Assembly: GCA_964016885.1 (NCBI GenBank)
Contig: OZ024742.1
Location: 12,364,181-12,428,180 of the forward strand
Direction of reading: 5' to 3'
Length of the DNA stretch: 64,000 bases
Source of the DNA: Eledone cirrhosa
Taxonomy: Eukaryota; Mollusca; Cephalopoda; Octopoda; Eledonidae
Every line of letters begins with the position of its first letter. Position 1 is the first letter of the stretch. The notes under the pieces are model-generated. The model made no database searches. It was not told the origin of the DNA and was given only the letters and a program-made list of their open reading frames with translations. Below, in pieces: positions 38,557 to 50,054 of the stretch. The translations under genes and the position numbers were made by a program.

Positions 38557-38872
38557 GAGAGACATATGACTTGGTCAAGGGACATGGGAAAGATGCAGAT
38601 GTCAAATGGACGAACTGTCTTCTACCTACTACTCAATGTGTGCAGGCACGAACACAATTGTATATGAATATCGAATATTTCACATTTCCTCATTGAAACA
38701 GTCGTGAAAAGAATGAGAACGATATTAGAATACCATAGCATATTGATGATACACGTGTATGTGTCGCTGACACTATGTCTTTCTTTCTATCTATCTAGCT
38801 TTCTGTCTGTCTTACTGCCTATCTGTCTATCTTTCTACATATTTGTTTATCTGTCTATCTATCTATCTGCCT
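38557..38872 (+). repeat. Left arm of an inverted duplication of the LINE-flanking locus
   Basis: This non-LINE sequence recurs as a reverse complement in two pieces, 45,284-45,546 and 43,698-43,783, split by LINE copy E. The arms differ at scattered positions (for example ATTAGAATACC against ATTGGAATAAC), so the duplication has had time to diverge. Confidence 0.88.
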
Positions 38873-38912
38873 ATCTGTCATTATATCTATCTATCAATCA
38901 ATCAATCAATCA

Positions 38913-38949
<37 letters not shown>

Positions 38950-38955
38950 CCCTGA
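38772..38955 (+). repeat. (ATCT)n and (ATCA)n microsatellite
   Basis: Imperfect CTAT/CTGT repeats resolve into (ATCA)5 at about 38,896 and then nearly pure (ATCT)n up to LINE copy B. This is the preferred landing site of the L1-Tx1-like family here. Confidence 0.92.
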
Positions 38956-39168
38956 GGAGAAGGGTTGCACACTTTTTTCGGGGGTGTGTGCGACCCCCCA
39001 AGGCGCCTCCTCTCTATTGAGGATTTTGTTAAAAATTTTATTTTTTGTTATATCTTATTTTATTTTTATATTTTGTTATTGCCTCCTCCTTATTGAGGAC
39101 GCCTTTTTGTGTAAACTCCCCCCTTTGTACTTGTCCCACTTTTGATGCCCTAGTGGCAAATAAAAGAA

Positions 39169-39169
<1 letters not shown>
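38956..39169 (+). mobile_element. L1-Tx1-like LINE, copy B (3' end only)
   Basis: Only the last ~215 bp of the LINE: GGGTTGCACACTTTTTTCGG, the two CCTC/GAGG hairpins, and the TTGATGCCCTAGTGGCAAAT end. It is flanked on both sides by (ATCT)n. Severe 5' truncation is typical of LINE insertions. Confidence 0.9.

Positions 39170-39204
<35 letters not shown>
39170..39204 (+). repeat. (ATCT)n between two LINE copies
   Basis: About nine ATCT units separate the 3' end of copy B from the 5' end of copy C. Confidence 0.95.
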
Positions 39205-39418
39205 CTGGGATGGACACACGCGTATAACTTGCTGAGTAAGTTCTGTTTAAATTTCTATAGAAATTCTTGTCTGATAACTTTAATTTTTGTACCATTTTGT
39301 AGAGGAACTGCCAGGTCAAACTTTGATCTGGTCAGTCTCAAAATATTCTACGCCTTTAGGCGAAATAGTTAAACAAAAAAAAAGTTTTTTCTTGTTGAAA
39401 AGTCAATATTTTTTTTAA

Positions 39419-41208
39419 ATGGCCGAAGCTTCTTCACCAAAATTCGAAGGAGGAAAGGGGAAGATAAACTTACAGCTTCCCCCTGCCACTGTCACAGTAG
39501 CAGAGGTCAAGAAGAAAGGTCAGTCAGAGGAAGAATTCTCTCCACCTGTTAACCGACAACTTGACGTTGCCATGGCAACAACCCAAAGAACCAGCAGCAA
39601 CAGCAACAACAACAACAGTGCGACGGACGAAAACAACACCAATAACAATAACAACAACAACAAGACCAATAACGGTGACAACAACAACAATGATAACAAC
39701 AACACCACCAACGACAACAACAACACAAACAAACAAAATTTCTCCTTCGCCGAGACGACAAGGAAAACCCTCGACTATCTGCCAGTAGATATAACCAAAG
39801 CGAAGGAGCTACTGGCAGATGCGAAAAAATATATAGTGTACGGAGAAAATGGTTCATTCACAATCCATTCCCCCCCGGAACTAAAAAGCCAGAGACTCCT
39901 AAACACGGTCATGTTTAGGACAATCTCGAACAAAAGTAAAAAACCAGCTCAACCATCACAGAATGAGATAGAGCTGGTTTTAAAAGACGTCATGAAGGAC
40001 ATCACCTTCATTCAGAAGGATAGACTCTATGGGAGTCTATCCATTCTCATGAAGGACAGGGACACAGCAGTGAAACTGTCCATCAAACCAATCACATCCA
40101 CCGCATACACCTTCTACCCTACGTACATGGGTAGAAGAACACAAAAAATAAAAATCCACACCATCCTGCCGATTATGGACATATGGTGGGTTTTGACAGG
40201 TTTTCTGGACCTGGAGGATGACATGCTGGTGTCCATGGGAAAGGCATCGGGTGACGCGTTCAGTGGAACGAGCCTCGAACTTGTAGTTCAAATGAGGCCC
40301 GAAAGGATCGCCCAGATCCCTGAACGCGTCATACTGGATGATCTAACCTTCATCAACATTACCGTTGAGGGTAGACGGCCCTCGTGTTACCTCTGCGGAA
40401 CCAGAGGTCACCTGAGGGTTGTCTGTCCCCAACTTAATAAGAAAACCCCAATCCTGCCTACACCACCAACAACTGCACAACCAACACAATCACCACAACT
40501 ACCACTACAAAAACAACCACCACAGCTCAAACCAAAACAAAACAATGTCCAACCCATCCCCTCCACTCAAAAAACAAAAACAATTTCCAAAACACCCGTA
40601 CCGCAAACACAACCCGAAAATATACCCCTCCCCTCCAACGCGGAAGATGACCCTAATTCGTCGTCAGACGAGGAGGAGCACTTCCACACAATCAAAAGAA
40701 TAAAAAGAAAACACACCTCAGACACACAAATGAAAACAACCCCTCCCCAAAACATAACACTGACACCAACACAAAAGAGCTCACAACAACAGCAAACAAA
40801 AAAAAAACCACACAAAAACAAAAACATGCATACACATACATAAACACAAGAAACAAAAAACTGTTAAACATTGTGTACAACAACAATCTAATAAAAACAC
40901 AAGGGCCTAACTTCACCCAGGCAGGGGATTTCCCCCACCTCAAAATGATTAAGGCCCCACAGGACACCTATAAAACTTTAAAAAACAATTTTAAAGAGGA
41001 CGTGGGTCCCCCCTGCGTCGGGCCCATTAACCGCGTCCTCCTAAAAAACTATCCCACCACCTCCCCAAACACCCACACAACTCCAAGCTCCCCAACCACA
41101 CAACACACTGATGCCCCTACACTTCCACAAACCACCACCCCACCCAACAACCCATCCCCCACCCTAATGGAAATTGTGCAGCCCGATACCCGGGACGCAG
41201 AGAGGTAA
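39419..41208 (+). pseudogene. LINE ORF1 (N-rich, CCHC zinc knuckle), one frameshift
   Basis: Starts at ATG 39,419 (MAEASSPKFEGGKG). Residues about 50-105 are an Asn/Thr-rich low-complexity tract from AAC/ACA repeats. Residues about 110-320 form a conserved domain (for example AKELLADAKKYIVYGENGSF) and end in a CCHC zinc knuckle, C323-x2-C-x4-H-x4-C336. A Pro/Gln/Thr-rich tail follows. The open frame stops at 40,843, but comparison with copy D shows that the true tail continues in the next frame after a shift near 40,825 and ends MEIVQPDTRDAER at 41,208. ORF1 proteins of this group bind element RNA and chaperone it. The rest of the frame is intact, so this copy is young. Confidence 0.85.
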
Positions 41209-41232
41209 GTGCCTTTTCTCTTCACCACCAAC

Positions 41233-43435
41233 ATGGCTATGCTAAGAGTAGGCTGTTTAAATGCGCGTGGCCTGGGCTCAACTTGGAAGCAAGCAATGCT
41301 TCTAAATGACCTCAGGTCACAACGTATAGATGTGATGGTTATTTGCGAGGCCCGGATCAGCAACGTGCGATAGCGGGCCCCCACCCTTGATGACTTTGAG
41401 ATGTACGCATCTCTCTGTCAGCCCGGAGGTGGGGGTGGAGTTGTCGTTCTGCTGCAAAAACATCTGGGTCTCGCAACACAGATGGTACATTTGGACCCGG
41501 AGGGTCGACTAGTGGTTCTGGACCTTGGCAGTGGTAAAGGCGGAGTGTTTAGGTTGGTAGCCGCCTACGGCCCTTTCGGGTCAATGCGGCCAGACTTCTT
41601 CCATCGACTGGAGACTTTTCTGGAGACGTCCCGCTCCTTGCTATTAGTGGGGGACTGGAATGGTATCCTAGATGCACGCTGGGACTACGTAGGGGCCTGT
41701 CCCGATAGAGAGGGGTGTAATACCCTCAAAGGGTTAATCGGACGATTTGACCTGGCCGATAGATATCGACTAGATTTTCCGACTGCGCCAACCTGGACTT
41801 GGGCAAATCGTAGCGGAACATCTAGGTCGTACCTAGATAGGTTCTTAGTTAGAATTAAGGATAAGGACTTTTTAAGTTGTCCAAAAATGCGCATGGTTGG
41901 CTATTCAGACCACAAATTAGTGACCTGCATGGTCAACCTTGACAGAACTCATAGACAGGGACCCGGTTACTGGAAGCTCAACTTGTCCTTACCGGCAAGT
42001 AAGGCTTACAGGAACCGGATTAGCACTTTAGTTAAGGAGCGGTTGACGGGCGCCATCGTCAACAGCAGGTGGTGGGGATCTCTCAAAAGAGAGATTAGAG
42101 TAGTCTCTATAGAATTTAGTAAGGAGTTAGCCTCCAATAGAAATAGGAAGGAAAGGGAGTTGGTAGATAGTGTAGAAGAGGCAATTAGAAGCGGCGACGT
42201 GGCCAGAGTGCTAGCGTCGAGAACGGCCCTCGGCCAGTTCTTCGACGCGAAACACGAAGGCTGCATCGTCCGAAGCAAAATACGTGCTCTGGGAAACGAG
42301 GGGACCAAAGCTGTTAGCTGGGCCCGCGTGACAGAAGCCAAAAGAGGGAGCAGATCCACTATCCGGTCTTTGCGAGACCAGGATGGACGGGTGATCCTTG
42401 AACCTAAGCAGATGTGCGAGGCTTTTCAAAAGCACTTTGCCGAATTGTTCGGAAGGGGCGGGGGGCCGGTTGGGGACGTGGACTTCGGTCCATACCTCGA
42501 CGGCCTGCCGCGTCTCTCGGACAGGGAGGCGAAGTCTTGCGAGGAGCCGATTTCAGCCGCTGAGATAGAGGATGTGCTGAGCCAATGCGGCAAACGCAAA
42601 TCCCCGGGTCTCGATGGTCTTCCATACGAACTATATCTAGCTATGCCGGACTTGTTCCCCGAACTCCTCGAGGCGGTCTACTGCAACTGGCAACAGAACG
42701 GGAGAATTCCCTGTGCTGTGACCAAGGGCGTAGTCACGCTAGTGAGGAAGGACGAGAACAAGGGGGACGATATAAATAATTTCAGGCCCATAACTCTGCT
42801 AAATACAGAGTTACAGATTTTGGCCAAGGTGCTAGCAAAGAGGTTGGCGCTTGTCGTGGGCAACCTGGTGGGAGATGCGCAGACATGTGCTATCCCGTCC
42901 AGGTCCATCCACGATAACCTCCACCTCATGCGATACATCATAGAGAGGGTTGGGAACGAACCCGGCTTTGGTGGGGCCCTGATCAACTTGGATCAATCTA
43001 AGGCATTCGATAGGGTCGACCATGGTTACCTGGATGCGGTGCTAGCGGCGGCAGGCTTCGGACCCGTTTTCAGGGGCTGGATCAATGCCATTCACAGCAG
43101 CCGCATCTGCTCTAGGCTACCTGTCGGAGCCGTTCGAAATCGCGCGGTCCATCCGACAGGGGTACCCTCTCTCCTCCCTTCTGTATGTAGTGACTCTAGA
43201 GCCACTGCTGCGGAAGTTGGAGTTGTTGCAGGGCATCCCGTTGGAACCAGGATTGCGCAAAGCGGTGTCAGCCTACGCCGATGACGTAACAGTAATGGTG
43301 TCGACTGCCTCGGAAATCGGGGCGATCGGCACCTTACTGGAGGAGTACGAAAGGTTTACAGGGGCTAAGCTGAACGGGGACAAGTCGAACGGTCTGCAAC
43401 TCGGCACGTGGAGAGGCAAATCGATGCCTCCAACT
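41233..43435 (+). pseudogene. LINE ORF2 (APE endonuclease and RT), truncated
   Basis: ATG 41,233 (MAMLRVGCLNARGLG) lies 25 bp after the ORF1 stop. Endonuclease motifs in order: CLNARG, ICEARI, GDWN (about 41,650), SYLDRFLV and YSDHKLV, all the residues expected of an APE-type nuclease. TAG at 41,371-41,373 is a premature stop at codon 47. RT motifs follow: NFRPITLLN, LDQSKAFDRVD and, after an 11-base deletion near 43,118 that shifts the frame, RQGYPLSS and AYADDVTV. The copy ends at the inversion junction before the C-terminal Cys-His region. It is otherwise open for over 600 codons, so it inserted relatively recently. Confidence 0.9.
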
Positions 43436-43697
43436 TCCGCAGCAGTGGCTCTAGAGTCATTACATACAGAAGGGGGAGAGAGGGCACCCTTGTCGCATGG
43501 ACCGCGCGATTTCGAACGGCTCCGAGAGGTAGCCGTTCACCTTGACCATAGAGCAGATGCAGCTGCTGTGCATGGCAGTGATCCAGCCCCTGAAAACGCG
43601 TCCGAAGCCTGCCGCCGCTAGCACCGCATCCAGGTAACCATGGTCGACCCTATCGAACGCCTTAGATTGATTCAAGTTGAACAGGGCCCCACCAAAG
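43436..43697 (-). mobile_element. Inverted internal LINE fragment (RT motifs A-B region)
   Basis: Reverse complement of the LINE segment equivalent to about 42,970-43,222, containing LNQSKAFDRVD and RQGCPLS on the minus strand. It is joined directly to inverted locus-flank sequence at about 43,698. Its outer end (TCCAACTTCCGC at 43,436) is the same LINE position at which copy D stops at 49,652. Confidence 0.85.
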
Positions 43698-43783
43698 GTA
43701 GATATATAGATAGACAGATAAACAAATATGTAGAAAGATAGACAGATAGGCAGTAAGACAGACAGACAGAAAGTTAGATAGAT
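43698..43783 (-). repeat. Inverted duplication, right arm part 1
   Basis: Reverse complement of about 38,795-38,872 (TAGA/CAGA-rich tract). It borders the inserted LINE copy E. Confidence 0.85.
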
Positions 43784-45283
43784 ATGTTTCTTTATTAGCC
43801 ACAGGGGCACAAAAGAAGGGGACAAATACAAAGGGGGAAGTTTACATACAATAAAAACGTGTAAAATGTTATCACAAATGCAATTTAAAAAGTTAGTCGA
43901 TTTTCCCCAATAGGGGAGACAGTTTATATGGGTAACACATACCCCCGAAAAAATGTGCAACCCTCAACTCCAGGAGTACGAAGAGTTTGTACTCCTTTCC
44001 TCTCCTCCTCCTTTTCCTCAACCTACAGGCTGATATAGATAGAAGGCCCATTCACTCGGGCCATTCTCGCCACTTTCACCTACCTTTCATAAAACTTGCT
44101 GGGGTACAGCACTTCTCTCTCCATCCTGATTCTTCTTCCAAAGTGGTATTTGAAAAAAAGAATCAGTTGTTGGCCGGAGAGAAAGGTGTCTAACCTCAGC
44201 CCTTTCAACCTTGTCCACCATACAACCTCTTTCGCCATAGCTATCACACAAAGGAAAACCGCCTCTCCTTCGTTTTTGAAGGAGGGTGGCGGTTTGATCA
44301 TGACAATGGACTCGGTGGTCAACCGGATTGGTCCCACCCGCGACAATAGTCGTTCTACATAGCTCCACAGGTCAGTGACGCCCGGGCAGTGTATGAATGC
44401 GTGCGCGACGGTTTCTTCGTCTCGCACGCACCTCGGACATATCTTTTTTGCAGGGTCCCTGCCCGGGCGCCCATGTCTGTAGAGCTTGTCTCGAACTGGT
44501 AGAGCTCCTCGGTAGCACTGCCAGGCCAGGGACTTTTGGAGGTTGTCCATCGGTCCCGGGCGGAAGGTCCTACCGAACAGACTGGCCAGTTCATCTTCCT
44601 CTGCGCCTAGAGTTTCACCGAGCGCGTCGTTGCACTTGCTGCGGATCAACCCTCTATAGAATGGCGAAGTGGAGTCTCCACTGATCGCCGGGTCCGCCTG
44701 CCAGAGGACTGTGAGCGCCTGAGCACATTCGATGTGCCAGTTGCCCATTTTCCTCGGTCTTTGCTTGACCCAGGACTGCAGCTCGGTCAGCGAGACGAGT
44801 CGTGGGAAGGCTCGCCTCACGAACTGGGCCTACACCGGTTGTCCGGTGAGGAATACGTAGAGATGCCGCAGCCTGAGCGCGTGTTTGCGCATCGTCAACC
44901 ACGGCATCCCCAGCCCTCCGTTAGAAGGGTGTTGGCAGCAGATGGATCTTCTCACCAAAGGAGCCCGCCTCTTCCAAAGGAATTGGAAGAGCGCGCGTTC
45001 CATTTTGGCGAGCGTTTTGGCTGGAAAAGGCACGACGGTCAAGCGGTAGTAGATGGCGTATGCTATAAAAGTGTTCGCCACCTCCGCTCGACCTTTCAAG
45101 GATAGTTTGCACTCGGCCCACTTCTGGGTGAGTGCAAACACCTTGACGGTCACTTCGTTCCAGTTCTTCTCCACCTGGAGGTCCGGAACAAACCAGACTC
45201 CGAGCAGCTTTACCGGTCCTTCCGTCCAGCGTCCGACGACGCCATCGGAAGGCATCGGTTTGCCTCTCCACGATCCGAGTTGC
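43784..45283 (-). mobile_element. L1-Tx1-like LINE, copy E, 5'-truncated
   Basis: A minus-strand insertion of the LINE 3' third, from the post-RT region to the GTGGCTAATAAAGAAAC tail. It lies inside the right arm of the inverted duplication, between near-identical AGTTAGATAGATA and AGCTAGATAGATA, which look like a target-site duplication within the TAGA microsatellite. It is absent from the left arm, so it inserted after the duplication. Confidence 0.9.
44023..45283 (-). pseudogene. LINE ORF2 C-terminal part
   Basis: One continuous frame from about 45,283 down to the stop equivalent at 44,023, interrupted by TAG near 44,831 (QPV*AQF) and by a W to stop change near 44,080. It covers the post-RT domain (LKGRAEVANTFIAYAIYYRL, WQCYRGALPVR) and the C-terminal cluster CPRC ... 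HAFIHC. It preserves the region missing from copies C and D and so helps define the family's full protein. Confidence 0.85.
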
Positions 45284-45546
45284 AAAAAAGAAGCTAGATA
45301 GATAGAAAGAAAGACATAGTGTCAGCGACACATACACGTGTATCATCAATATGCTATGTTATTCCAATATCGTTCTCATTCTTTTCACGACTGTTTCAAT
45401 GAGGAAATGTGAAATATTCGATATTCATATACAATTGTGTTCGTGCCTGCACACATTGAGTAGTAGGTAGAAGACAGTTCGTCCATTTGACATCTGCATC
45501 TTTCCCATGTCCCTTGACCAAGTCATATGTCTCTCTCTATCTATCT
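45284..45546 (-). repeat. Inverted duplication, right arm part 2
   Basis: Reverse complement of about 38,557-38,800, from GTCAGCGACACATACACG to the CATATGTCTCTC end. It ends in CTCTATCTAT directly against the 5' end of LINE copy D. Confidence 0.88.
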
Positions 45547-45756
45547 CTGGGATGGCCACACGCGTGAAACTTGCTGGGTAAGTTCTGCCTAAATTTCTAT
45601 AGTAATTCCTAACTGTAAACCTTCATTTTTATATCAACTTGTAGAGGGACTGCCAGGTCAAATTTTGATCTGGTCAGTCTCTCAAAATATTCTACACCTT
45701 TAGGCGAAATAGTACATAAAAAGTTTGTTTTTTGGAAAAGCTAACATTTTTAAAAG

Positions 45757-47652
45757 ATGGCTGAAGCTTCATAACCAACATTCGAAGGAGGAAAAGGCAA
45801 GATATGCTTACAGCTTCCCCCTGCCTCTGTCATAGTAGCAGATGTCAAAGACAAAGGTCAGTCAGAGGAAGGATTTTCTCCACCTGCTGACCGACAACGT
45901 GACGTTGCCATGGCAACAAACCAAAACAACACAACCAACGGCACCAACAACAAAAATAACAACAATGCTATGAACGAAAACAACTTCACAAATAAATTCC
46001 GCAACCACAGATCAAGCAATTGAGAACTAAAAAAACAACAACAACAGCAACAACAACAACAACGACAACAACAATGACAACAATAACAACAGCAACAATG
46101 ATGACAACAACACCAACAGCAGCAACAATAATGACAACAACACTAACAAGAACACCTCCACAAACAAGGAAAATAAGGACTCGTTTGCACAAACTGTCCA
46201 AAAGACAGAACCATATACACAGATTGACATCTCTAATGCCGGAGAATTGCTAAGAGATGCCAAGCAATATATAACTTTTGGAGAGAATGGCGCTTTTAGC
46301 ATCACTTCTCCCCAAGAATTGCGTAGAGACAGTCCTGAAAACCATAGTTTTTAGGACAATCTCAAATACCACCAGAAAACCAGCTCAATTAACTCAAAAC
46401 GAAATTGAGCTGGTTCTAAGAAACTCCATGAAGGACATTGCCTTCATACAGAAGGGAAAACTCTTCGGGAGTTTATCAATAATAATGAAAGACCAATTGA
46501 CGGCACAGAAATATTCTGTATCGCCAATTGTGCCCCCCCCTCTACACCTTTTTCCCCACATACATGGGAAAAAGGACCCAAAAAATAAAAATAAAAAACT
46601 TCACACCAAATGTAAACATCTGGTGGATAATAGCTGGTTTCATCAATTTTGATGAAGATACAGTAATTTCGGTAGGAAAGTCCACAAGGGGCATATTCAA
46701 CGGTACAAGCTTAGAAGTTCTGGTCCAAATGAGACCAGAACGGATAGCTAGAATACCACAACGTGTGCCTCTGGATGGAAATTCCTACATAAACATTTCT
46801 GTTGAGGGTAGACGGCCTTCATGTTACCACTGTTTAAGCAGTCGTCACCTGAGGGCTTCCTGTCCTCAATTAACTGCATTAAAAAAAGCACTACTGTCGA
46901 CACCCAACACAACAACACAACCACCACCACAACAACAACACACAAAACAAACCAAACTGCAAACACAGTCCCACGCAACCCCTCCCCACCTAAAACAACT
47001 CCAGAAACACCCACACACATTACAGCTCCTCAAAATGTACCCCTCCCCAACAACACGGATGAGGTTTCATCATCGTCACCCAGTGACGATGAGGGAGAGC
47101 CTTTCCGACCAGTAAAAAGAAAAAAGAAAAGACATAACACAAACAAAAATGCAACAAACACACAAACACCAACACAAGCGACGCAAACAGCACAAACAAA
47201 AACACCCTCTCCTGAAAACAAAACACCTACTACAAAACGTAAACACACACAAGAACCACAGAGAGACAGCAACACAACACAACAAAAATGTTACACCTAC
47301 ATAAATACTAACAATAAAACTTTAACAGACACCATATATAAAAACCCTTCGGTGGAGACCGAAGGGAAAACTTTTACACACTCTGCGGAGAATCCTAATC
47401 TTAAAATGATTAGCACCTCCATGGACACACATAAACAGTTAAAAGAAAAAATTCCTAACGACGTAGGTAACCCCCACCCCAGGCACTCCCACCTCAGACA
47501 CTCCCGCCCCAGACACCCCCTTCCCACCTGACACGCCCTCCCCACCAAACATCTCCGCCCCCACCCCGCCAGAGTCCACCACCCCACCAAACAACCCCTC
47601 CAACACCCCCATGGAAATTGTGCAGCCTGGTCCCCAGGAGACGAAGAGGTGA
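45757..47652 (+). pseudogene. LINE ORF1, copy D, broken
   Basis: ATG 45,757 is followed by TAA at codon 6 (MAEAS*). The Asn-rich tract at about 45,920-46,150, the conserved domain (ILMKDQ-like region, TYMGKRTQKIKI, SLEVLVQMRPERIA) and the zinc knuckle CYHCLSSRHLRASC are present but spread over several frames. The C-terminal frame (46,821-47,531) is open, and together with MEIVQPGPQETKR to TGA 47,652 it supplies the tail that reveals the frameshift in copy C. Confidence 0.82.
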
Positions 47653-47692
47653 GTGATTTCTTTTCCTCTTCTTTTAACTTTTCAGCACCAAC

Positions 47693-49652
47693 ATGGCCAA
47701 TATTGGATGTGTGAATGTACGCGGCCTGGGGATGCCCTGGAAACAGGGCTAACTCTTAAACGACCTCAGGTCCCACAGTATGGATGTAGTAGCCATTTGC
47801 GAGTCCAGGATCCACAGCGAAGGACAACTGGCTCCCAGCTTCGACGACTTTGAGAGCAACGCATCACTCTGTCAGCCGGGAGGTGGGGGTGGGGTTGCCG
47901 TTTTGCTGCGGAAACACCTGGACCTCGTAACACAGACGGTACATCTGGACCCGGGGTGTCGACTGGTGGTCCTAGACGTTGACAGTTGTGAAGGTGTAGC
48001 CTTCAGGCTGGTGGCCGCATATGCCCCATCCGGGACACCACGGCCAGACTTCTTCAAACGTCTAGAGACTTTTCTGTGAACGTCCCGCTCCCTGCTGTTA
48101 GTGAGGGACTGGAATGGAATCCTAGGTGCACGTTGGGACTATGTAGGAGCATGTCCCGATAGAAGGGTATGTAACAGCCTCAAACAGTTAATCTGCCGAT
48201 TTCAACTGGCCGATAGATATCGACTAGATTTTCCAACTGTGCCACTGTGGACTTGGACCAACCACAGCGGAACATCTAGATCGTACCTAGATAGGTTTCT
48301 ACTTAGAGTTAGCGATAGGGACATGTTAAGTTGTCCACAAATGTTCATGATTGCCTATTCAGATCACAAACTAGTGACCTGCTTAGTCAACCTTGACAGA
48401 ACCCATAGACAGGGACCCGGCTACTGGAAGCTGAACTTGTCCTTACCGACATGCAAAGCCTACACTAGACGGATTAGCACTTTAGTTAAGCAGCACTTGA
48501 CGGGGGGTATTGTCAACAACAGATGGTGGTACTCTATCAAGAGGGCAGTTAGATTAGACACGATAGGTTTTAATAAAGAATTAGTGTTAGATAGAAATAA
48601 GACCGAAAAGGAACTGGCAGATAAAGTAGAAGAGTCACATAGGAGTGGTAACGTAGTCAGCGTGCTAGCGACGAGAACGGCCTTGGATCAGTTCTTCGAC
48701 GCAAAGCATGAAGGCTGCGTTGTCAGGAGCAAATACGTGCTCTGGGAAACGAAGGAGCCAAAGCTGTTAGCTGGGCCCAAGTGATGGAGTCGAAGAGTGG
48801 TAACAAGTCCACGATTCGGTCTTTGAAGTACCAAGACGGACGCGTGATACGTGAGCCGAAGCAGATGTGCGTGGCCTTTCAGCGGCACTTTGCTCAACTG
48901 TTCGGGCAGGGCAGCGCGCCGGGAGGGGCTATGGATTTCGGTCCATACCACGGCGGCCTGCTGCGACTGTCGGACAGCGAGGCGAAGTTGTGCGAAAGGC
49001 CGATTTCGGCCGCTGAGATAGGAGACGCGCTGAGCCAATGCGGCAAATGAAATCTCCAGGTCTCGACGGTCTACCCTACGAATTTTATGTAGCAATGCTG
49101 GACTACTGCAACTGGCACCACAACGGGAGAATTCCCAGTTCTGTAACCAAAGGCGTAGTCACGTTAGTCAGGAAGGACGAGAATAAGGGGGATGACATAG
49201 GCAACCTCCGACCCATAACTCTGATAAAGGCAGAGTTACAGATTTTGGCTAAGGTGTTGACAAAGAGGCTGGCGCTTGTCGTCGAAAACCTGGTGGGAGA
49301 AGTGCAGACATGCGCAATCCCGACCAGGTCCATACACGACAACCTCCACCTCATGCGATACATCATAGAGAGGCTAGGGTGTAAACCCGGTTTCGGTGGA
49401 GCCCTGATCAACTTGGATCAGTCTAAGGCTTTCGATAGGGTTGACTATCGTTACCTGGATGCGGTGCTCGAGGCGGCAGGCTTCGGACCCGTGTTCAGCG
49501 GCTGGATTGCTGCAATGCACAGCAGCAATATCTGCTCAAGGGTCAAGGTGAACGGCTACCTCACGGAGCCGTTCCATATCACGCGATCAGGGATGCCCTC
49601 TCTCCTCCCTTCTGTACGTACTGATGCTCGAGCCACTACTGCGGAAGTTGGA
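47693..49652 (+). pseudogene. LINE ORF2, copy D, broken
   Basis: Begins MANIGCVNVRGLG at 47,693. Stops at about 47,750 and 48,077 interrupt the endonuclease, whose motifs ICESRI, RDWN, SYLDRFLL and YSDHKLV remain (G to R before DWN). A one-base deletion near 48,730 and changes near 49,045 shift the frame. A 30-bp in-frame deletion removes part of the pre-RT region. RT motif A (LDQSKAFDRVD) is intact, motif B is damaged, and motif C is absent by truncation. Confidence 0.85.
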
Positions 49653-49825
49653 CGGAATGTATATGTGAAGGTATGTATATTTCCTCTGATAATTTGTAAT
49701 ATTTGTACATAGATCTATATGATATACATACCAACACATATATACATCCCAGAAACGATCGTAAAATGATTAATTTTTTAATATAAGGAACTTGTTCTTT
49801 GTTTTTATTTCATTGTTTCTATTTC

Positions 49826-49908
<83 letters not shown>
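49653..49908. other. Spacer and (TA)n tract
   Basis: Non-coding sequence after the LINE break, then about 40 TA units at 49,828-49,908. No gene seen. Confidence 0.8.
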
Positions 49909-49912
<4 letters not shown>

Positions 49913-49953
49913 AAAGAACACAAGAGCGTCTACAACATCAAAAGATTTTTATT

Positions 49954-50000
49954 GGCTTACAATGTTTCTTCCCTACGTAACCGTAGGATTCGTCAAACCC
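49954..50000 (-). ncRNA. Hammerhead-like motif, degenerate
   Basis: Core UUGACGA (C3 to U), stem II UCCUACG/CGUAGGGA with one bulge and a GUUA loop, then GAA, ACAUUGU and A. Stem I is weak. Probably inactive. Confidence 0.45.
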
Positions 50001-50007
50001 CTTTTAT

Positions 50008-50054
50008 AGCTCTGACGAATCCTACGGTTACGTAAGGAAGAAACATTGTAAGCC
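50008..50054 (+). ncRNA. Hammerhead-like motif
   Basis: GCU-CUGACGA-(A)UCCUACG-GUUA-CGUAAGGA(A)-GAA-ACAUUGU-A-AGC. The core is complete, stem II has 7 pairs with one bulge, stem III is 2 bp with a 3-nt loop, and stem I has only 3 clear pairs. The A.A at the stem II base is non-canonical. Confidence 0.55.

Larger units (their letters stand above)
39205..43435 (+). mobile_element. L1-Tx1-like LINE, copy C, full 5' end
   Basis: Begins CTGGGATGGACACACGCG right after (ATCT)n, as copy D does at 45,547, which defines the element's 5' end. A ~214-bp 5'UTR, ORF1 and ORF2 follow. It stops within ORF2 at 43,435, where the sequence flips to the minus strand of the same LINE, so its 3' quarter and 3'UTR are missing. 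Confidence 0.9.
45547..49652 (+). mobile_element. L1-Tx1-like LINE, copy D, older subfamily
   Basis: Has the same 5' end as copy C (CTGGGATGGCCACACGCG), again directly after an ATCT run. It is clearly more diverged from A, C and E than they are from each other. Both ORFs are broken. The copy stops at GCGGAAGTTGGA (49,652), losing RT motif C onward and the 3'UTR. Confidence 0.88.

Noticed and set aside
39520..39788. Val/Leu-rich antisense frames in the Asn-rich ORF1 tract (also 46.0-46.3 kb)
   Set aside because: Shadows of the AAC/ACA repeats of LINE ORF1.
41205..41235. AGGTAAGT (copy C) and AGGTGAGT with TTTTCAG (copy D) between LINE ORF1 and ORF2, as an intron
   Set aside because: The gap would be only about 37 bases and copy C lacks the acceptor. 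The spacing fits a plain ORF1 stop plus an ORF2 start.
43431..45546. Twin-priming inversion as the cause of the inverted LINE piece
   Set aside because: Twin priming leaves an inverted 5' part next to a sense 3' part of the same insertion. Here the inverted piece lacks a 3'UTR and is joined to inverted flanking DNA, so a locus-level inverted duplication fits better.
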